Origin: Bacteroidia bacterium
Lineage (GTDB): Bacteria > Bacteroidota > Bacteroidia > Bacteroidales > CAJPTX01
Direction of reading: 5' to 3'
Assembly (NCBI GenBank): GCA_002749065.1
Contig: PDTX01000014.1
Span: 1 to 46,449, forward strand
Length of the DNA stretch: 46,449 nt
The translations under genes and the position numbers were made by a program. Below the pieces are notes generated by a model. It was given only the letters and a program-made list of their open reading frames with translations, was not told the origin of the DNA and did not search any database. This document shows positions 43,353 through 46,449 of the stretch, piece by piece; within the stretch, counting starts at the first letter, position 1, and each line of letters starts with the position of its first letter.

Positions 43353-46300
43353 TCAGCCCCTCCCGCCCAGCACATCGCGCAGGGCCTGGTAGCCACTCAC
43401 CACCTCGTACTTCACCTCCCCGTTGCTAATCTTCGCGAAGAGCCGACGGGCGCACTTTATCTTCTCCTCCTCCACGCCCCGCAGGTCGAGCGAGGACATG
43501 CTCCCCTTGGTCTCCGCCACGAAGTACACGTGCTTCACGGCCCCCTCGTCGAAGGCTATGGCCCAGTCGGGGCTGTAGTCGCCCAGCGGGGTGGGGATTT
43601 GGAAGCCCCTGGGCAGCTTCGCGTAGGCAACGACCTCACGGGCAGCGTCCAACTCCGTGGCGAAGTGCTGCTCCACGGCGCTATCCGTGAAGACGTAGTC
43701 CGTCACGCTCTTATCCCCCCTGTGCGCGCGGGCAGTAACCTCGTGCTTCTCCTCGGTGAAGATGCTGCTGTCGTAGGTGTCCTTGAGCAGGTTGTAGCTG
43801 ATGTGGTCGACAATGAGAGTGGCGCGCTGCTCGGTGAGGATGCGGCGCACCTCCTGTATGAAGCGCTCGGGGTTCTGCGGGTACATGGCGAATTTCTCCT
43901 CTCGTATCCCCATGAGGATGCGCGCCACGGTCAGGCGGCGAGAGCAGGTCGGGCGGGCTATCTCCCCCAGCAGGTCGTAGCGCACCTCGCTCACGGGGGC
44001 ACCCTCCAGATGCACCATCTCGCTCTCGAGGAGCGTCAGCATCTCCCCCGTACGCACCTCCTCCTGGCTAAGGGTTTCCTTCTGCTCGCCCCGCCTGACC
44101 TGGTACTCCAGGCGGGGAACCTGCAGCTCCCGGTCTATGGCCGCAATGCACTTCGCTATCAGCTCCTCGCTATCGAAGCTCACACGGTACGAGCTGTGGT
44201 GGTGGATACGTTTCCATAGCTCCTGGAACTCCCGCTTGTGGAAGTTCCCATTGAGCTGGTTGTGGATGTCGGGCTTGACCGCGTTCTCCACGAGGTCCTC
44301 CAGCTTCGCGCCCGTGGCTATTCGCTCCACGTGGCGGTAGACAGCCTCGCTGACCTCGGACGTTAGCCCCTCTATGGGGAGTAGCGTCCCCTCACGGCGG
44401 GCGGCGTGGTAAGTCGGGGTCGGCTCGCCCTTCGCATCGATGTAGCCCTTCGTACGAAGCTCAAGATACACCTCCTGCGCCTGGGTCTCGTCCAGGACGT
44501 AGGGTTCCTCCCCCTCGGCGCACACCGTAAGCCCCTCTAGCCCCTTCACGGTGACCACCTGCGGGCGGGTGTAGAGGTTCTCCTTGAGGTCCTTCTGCAG
44601 CTCCGTGGCAAAGGCGGCGTAGGACTCGGCGGCCACCACTGTCAAGCGGTTGAGGCGATGCACCCCCTCCCGCCCCAGCACCGCGCTGTCGAGGCGTTCG
44701 CCCTTGGCATCCACGCACAGGCGGAGGCCACGCCCCACCTCCTGCCGCTTCCTGGTGCTGCTCTGCGACTGGTGGAAGGAGCAGATCTGGAAGACGTTGG
44801 GGTTGTCCCAGCCCTCCCGTAGCGCGGAGTGCGAGAAGATGAAGCGCACCGGCTCGTCCAGACTCAGGAGGCGCTCCTTGCTCTTGAGGATGAGGTCGTA
44901 CGCGCTGACATCGTCGCTCCCCTCGGCCCCCCGCTTCTCCTTGCTGTCGATGGCCCGCCCCTTCCTGTCCACGGAGAAGTAGCCCGCGTGTATCGCGGCG
45001 ATTGCGTCCCGCTCAAGGTAGGCCCTGTAGGCGGGGTCCAGGATGAGCGAGCGGAGCTTCTCGTCCCGCGCGGCCCGGTACTCCTGCTCGAACATCTCGC
45101 CGTACTCCCCGAGCTGGGCCTGCCCCGCCTCGTCGTAGCGACGGTAGTTCCTGACCTCGTCCAGGAAGAAGAGGGAGAGGCACTTCACCCCCTGCCGGAA
45201 CAGCTCCTCCTCCTTGCGGAGGTGCGCGGCTATGGTCTCCCGTATCTGTATCCGCGCCTTGTGCTTGCTCTCCACGTCCCCGCAGGTCTGCTTCAGGAAG
45301 AGCGTGCTGCCGTTGGTGAACTCCACGCCGCTACGCTCCGGCGCATCGGGGTCGTACCATATGTCCTTGATGGCCAAGCCCCGGTAGGCCTCCAGCTGCC
45401 CAGAGGTATGGTAGAGGTCGTCCCGCGAGCTGAAGCTCTTGACCCTACGGCGTATACCGTGCGCCTCCCGCACCTCCATCTCAATCTTCGCGCAGGGGGG
45501 CCTATCCGTGGAGATGATGATGTCCGAGAGGTAGAGGTAGGCGCTCGTCCCCAGGATGTTCCTCAGCTCGAAGCCCACCACCTCTATCTTCTTGACGAGA
45601 CGCTGGTTGTAGGCATCGAGGGCGTCGAGCACGTAGACCAGGTTGTGCGCCGTGCGGTGCGTGGCGGAGTAGTTGATGGAGAAGAGCGGATTGAAGGTCT
45701 GCATCGCCCCCTGCGTCTTCCTGCCCTCCATCTTCTGCGGCTCATCCAGAATGAGGATGGGGCGGGTGGACGCGATCACGTCTATCGGCCGCCGCGAGCT
45801 GAAGCTGTCCTGCCGGGAGTGGATGATGAGCGCGTCCCGGCTGCCCCCCTCCTTCCCCATCTCGCGGTTGAAGGCCTGCATGTTGATAATCATCACGCCA
45901 ATCTGCGTATCGCGGGCGAACTCGTCTATCTTCTGCAGGTGCTTGCTGTCGTAGACGAAGTGCCGGAGCTTCTTCCCGTAGAGGCTGTGGAAGTGCTGCT
46001 CGGTCATGCTCAGGCTCTTGCGCACGCCCTCGCGTATGGCCACGCTGGGTACGATGATGATGAACTTGCTCCAGCCGTACAGGCGGTTCAGCTCGAAGAT
46101 GGTCTGGGTGTAGACGTAGGTCTTGCCCGTCCCCGTCTCCATCTCCACGTCGAGCTGGCATGCCCCCAGCTTGCTATGCAGCACCTCCGAGCGGGCCACA
46201 CGGTTGCGCCCCTGCACGGCCTGCACGCGCGCCAGCAGCCGGCTGGCCACGTCCCGGGCGATGTCGGCATTCCGCACCCCGGCGGCATCCATATCGAGCC

Positions 46301-46424
46301 CCGCCCGGCTGCCGGGGTCCACCTGGTACTGCAGCCCCTCCACCCTGGGCTGCCCCTCAAACACGTCCACCACGCTCGCCACCGCCGCCAGCTGGTAGCC
46401 CTGCTCCTTGAATTGTAGCTTCAT
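43353..46424 (-). CDS. Type III restriction-modification enzyme, Res (helicase-nuclease) subunit
   Basis: A 1023-residue SF2 helicase fused to a nuclease. Walker A is METGTGKT at 95-102, motif II is DEPQ at 227-230, motif III-like SATHR at 253-257 and motif VI-like QEVGRGLRLCVDAKG near 560. The end carries PDW (952-954) and ETK (971-973), i.e. Asp953 and Glu971/Lys973 of a PD-(D/E)XK nuclease. Res cuts DNA after the Mod subunit recognises an asymmetric site; cleavage depends on ATP. The start at 46424 lies 25 bases from the edge, so the mod gene, usually upstream, is likely just outside. The gene looks complete. Confidence 0.93.
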   Translation of the reverse strand: MKLQFKEQGYQLAAVASVVDVFEGQPRVEGLQYQVDPGSRAGLDMDAAGVRNADIARDVASRLLARVQAVQGRNRVARSEVLHSKLGACQLDVEMETGTGKTYVYTQTIFELNRLYGWSKFIIIVPSVAIREGVRKSLSMTEQHFHSLYGKKLRHFVYDSKHLQKIDEFARDTQIGVMIINMQAFNREMGKEGGSRDALIIHSRQDSFSSRRPIDVIASTRPILILDEPQKMEGRKTQGAMQTFNPLFSINYSATHRTAHNLVYVLDALDAYNQRLVKKIEVVGFELRNILGTSAYLYLSDIIISTDRPPCAKIEMEVREAHGIRRRVKSFSSRDDLYHTSGQLEAYRGLAIKDIWYDPDAPERSGVEFTNGSTLFLKQTCGDVESKHKARIQIRETIAAHLRKEEELFRQGVKCLSLFFLDEVRNYRRYDEAGQAQLGEYGEMFEQEYRAARDEKLRSLILDPAYRAYLERDAIAAIHAGYFSVDRKGRAIDSKEKRGAEGSDDVSAYDLILKSKERLLSLDEPVRFIFSHSALREGWDNPNVFQICSFHQSQSSTRKRQEVGRGLRLCVDAKGERLDSAVLGREGVHRLNRLTVVAAESYAAFATELQKDLKENLYTRPQVVTVKGLEGLTVCAEGEEPYVLDETQAQEVYLELRTKGYIDAKGEPTPTYHAARREGTLLPIEGLTSEVSEAVYRHVERIATGAKLEDLVENAVKPDIHNQLNGNFHKREFQELWKRIHHHSSYRVSFDSEELIAKCIAAIDRELQVPRLEYQVRRGEQKETLSQEEVRTGEMLTLLESEMVHLEGAPVSEVRYDLLGEIARPTCSRRLTVARILMGIREEKFAMYPQNPERFIQEVRRILTEQRATLIVDHISYNLLKDTYDSSIFTEEKHEVTARAHRGDKSVTDYVFTDSAVEQHFATELDAAREVVAYAKLPRGFQIPTPLGDYSPDWAIAFDEGAVKHVYFVAETKGSMSSLDLRGVEEEKIKCARRLFAKISNGEVKYEVVSGYQALRDVLGGRG

Positions 46425-46449
46425 GGCCTATAGAATTCGTAGGTTGGTG

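Overview
The window is a gene-dense, GC-rich chromosomal segment from a member of the Bacteroidota, probably the order Bacteroidales. This rests on the promoter type (TTTG-like -33 and TAnnTTTG -7 boxes upstream of many genes), weak or absent Shine-Dalgarno sequences, Bacteroidota-typical families (DUF3098, 7TM-DISM sensor, EF-G2-type FusA paralogue, Rpn/PD-(D/E)XK protein with a GxxxG-like tail) and familiar gene orders (ftsX-DUF3098-uppP-truB-queA; acpP-fabF-rnc with purN divergent). Genus cannot be fixed from sequence alone.

Layout. 1-458: 3' end of an unrecognised gene. 554-2208: rsgA and a LysE-type exporter. 2263-2344: tRNA-Leu(CAA). 2547-11084: a long plus-strand run with dCMP deaminase, S41 protease, YfhO-type membrane protein, FtsX, DUF3098, UppP, TruB and QueA, closed by a strong terminator. 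11141-11529: a 389-bp gene-free stretch holding an AT-rich inverted repeat. 11542-12102: YqiA-like esterase. 12173-16205: minus-strand glycine-betaine/proline ABC operon with two tandem binding lipoproteins. 16424-16496: tRNA-Lys(TTT). 16779-22663: minus-strand ferritin, MATE exporter, a membrane-anchored protein with a degenerate AAA+-like end, a degenerate fumarylacetoacetase-fold protein and a DEDDh exonuclease. 22741-26486: dnaN, rnc, fabF, acpP. 26668-28192: purN and a tandem universal stress protein. 28283-31013: GNAT acetyltransferase and EF-G2. 31223-32677: rpoN. 32739-34121: lipoprotein plus outer-membrane barrel. 34255-37931: recR, TPR, 7TM-GAF sensor and S4 protein in one operon. 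38001-39917: long-chain acyl-CoA ligase. 40067-41050: Rpn family protein. 41137-43154: thiS-thiC. 43353-46424: type III restriction (Res) subunit.

Most genes are housekeeping: ribosome maturation, tRNA modification, envelope and fatty-acid synthesis, replication clamp, purine and thiamine synthesis. Osmolyte uptake, iron storage, drug export and stress proteins form a protective layer. The accessory parts are the Rpn and Res genes. The most unusual content is a set of proteins that keep their fold but seem to have lost catalytic residues: EF-G2 (DTPGS for DTPGH), RecR (both Toprim acidic residues), the fumarylacetoacetase-like protein (all four expected metal/catalytic positions) and the AAA+-like protein (Walker A lysine replaced by glutamine). 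The last two are adjacent genes and are the best candidate for something undescribed.
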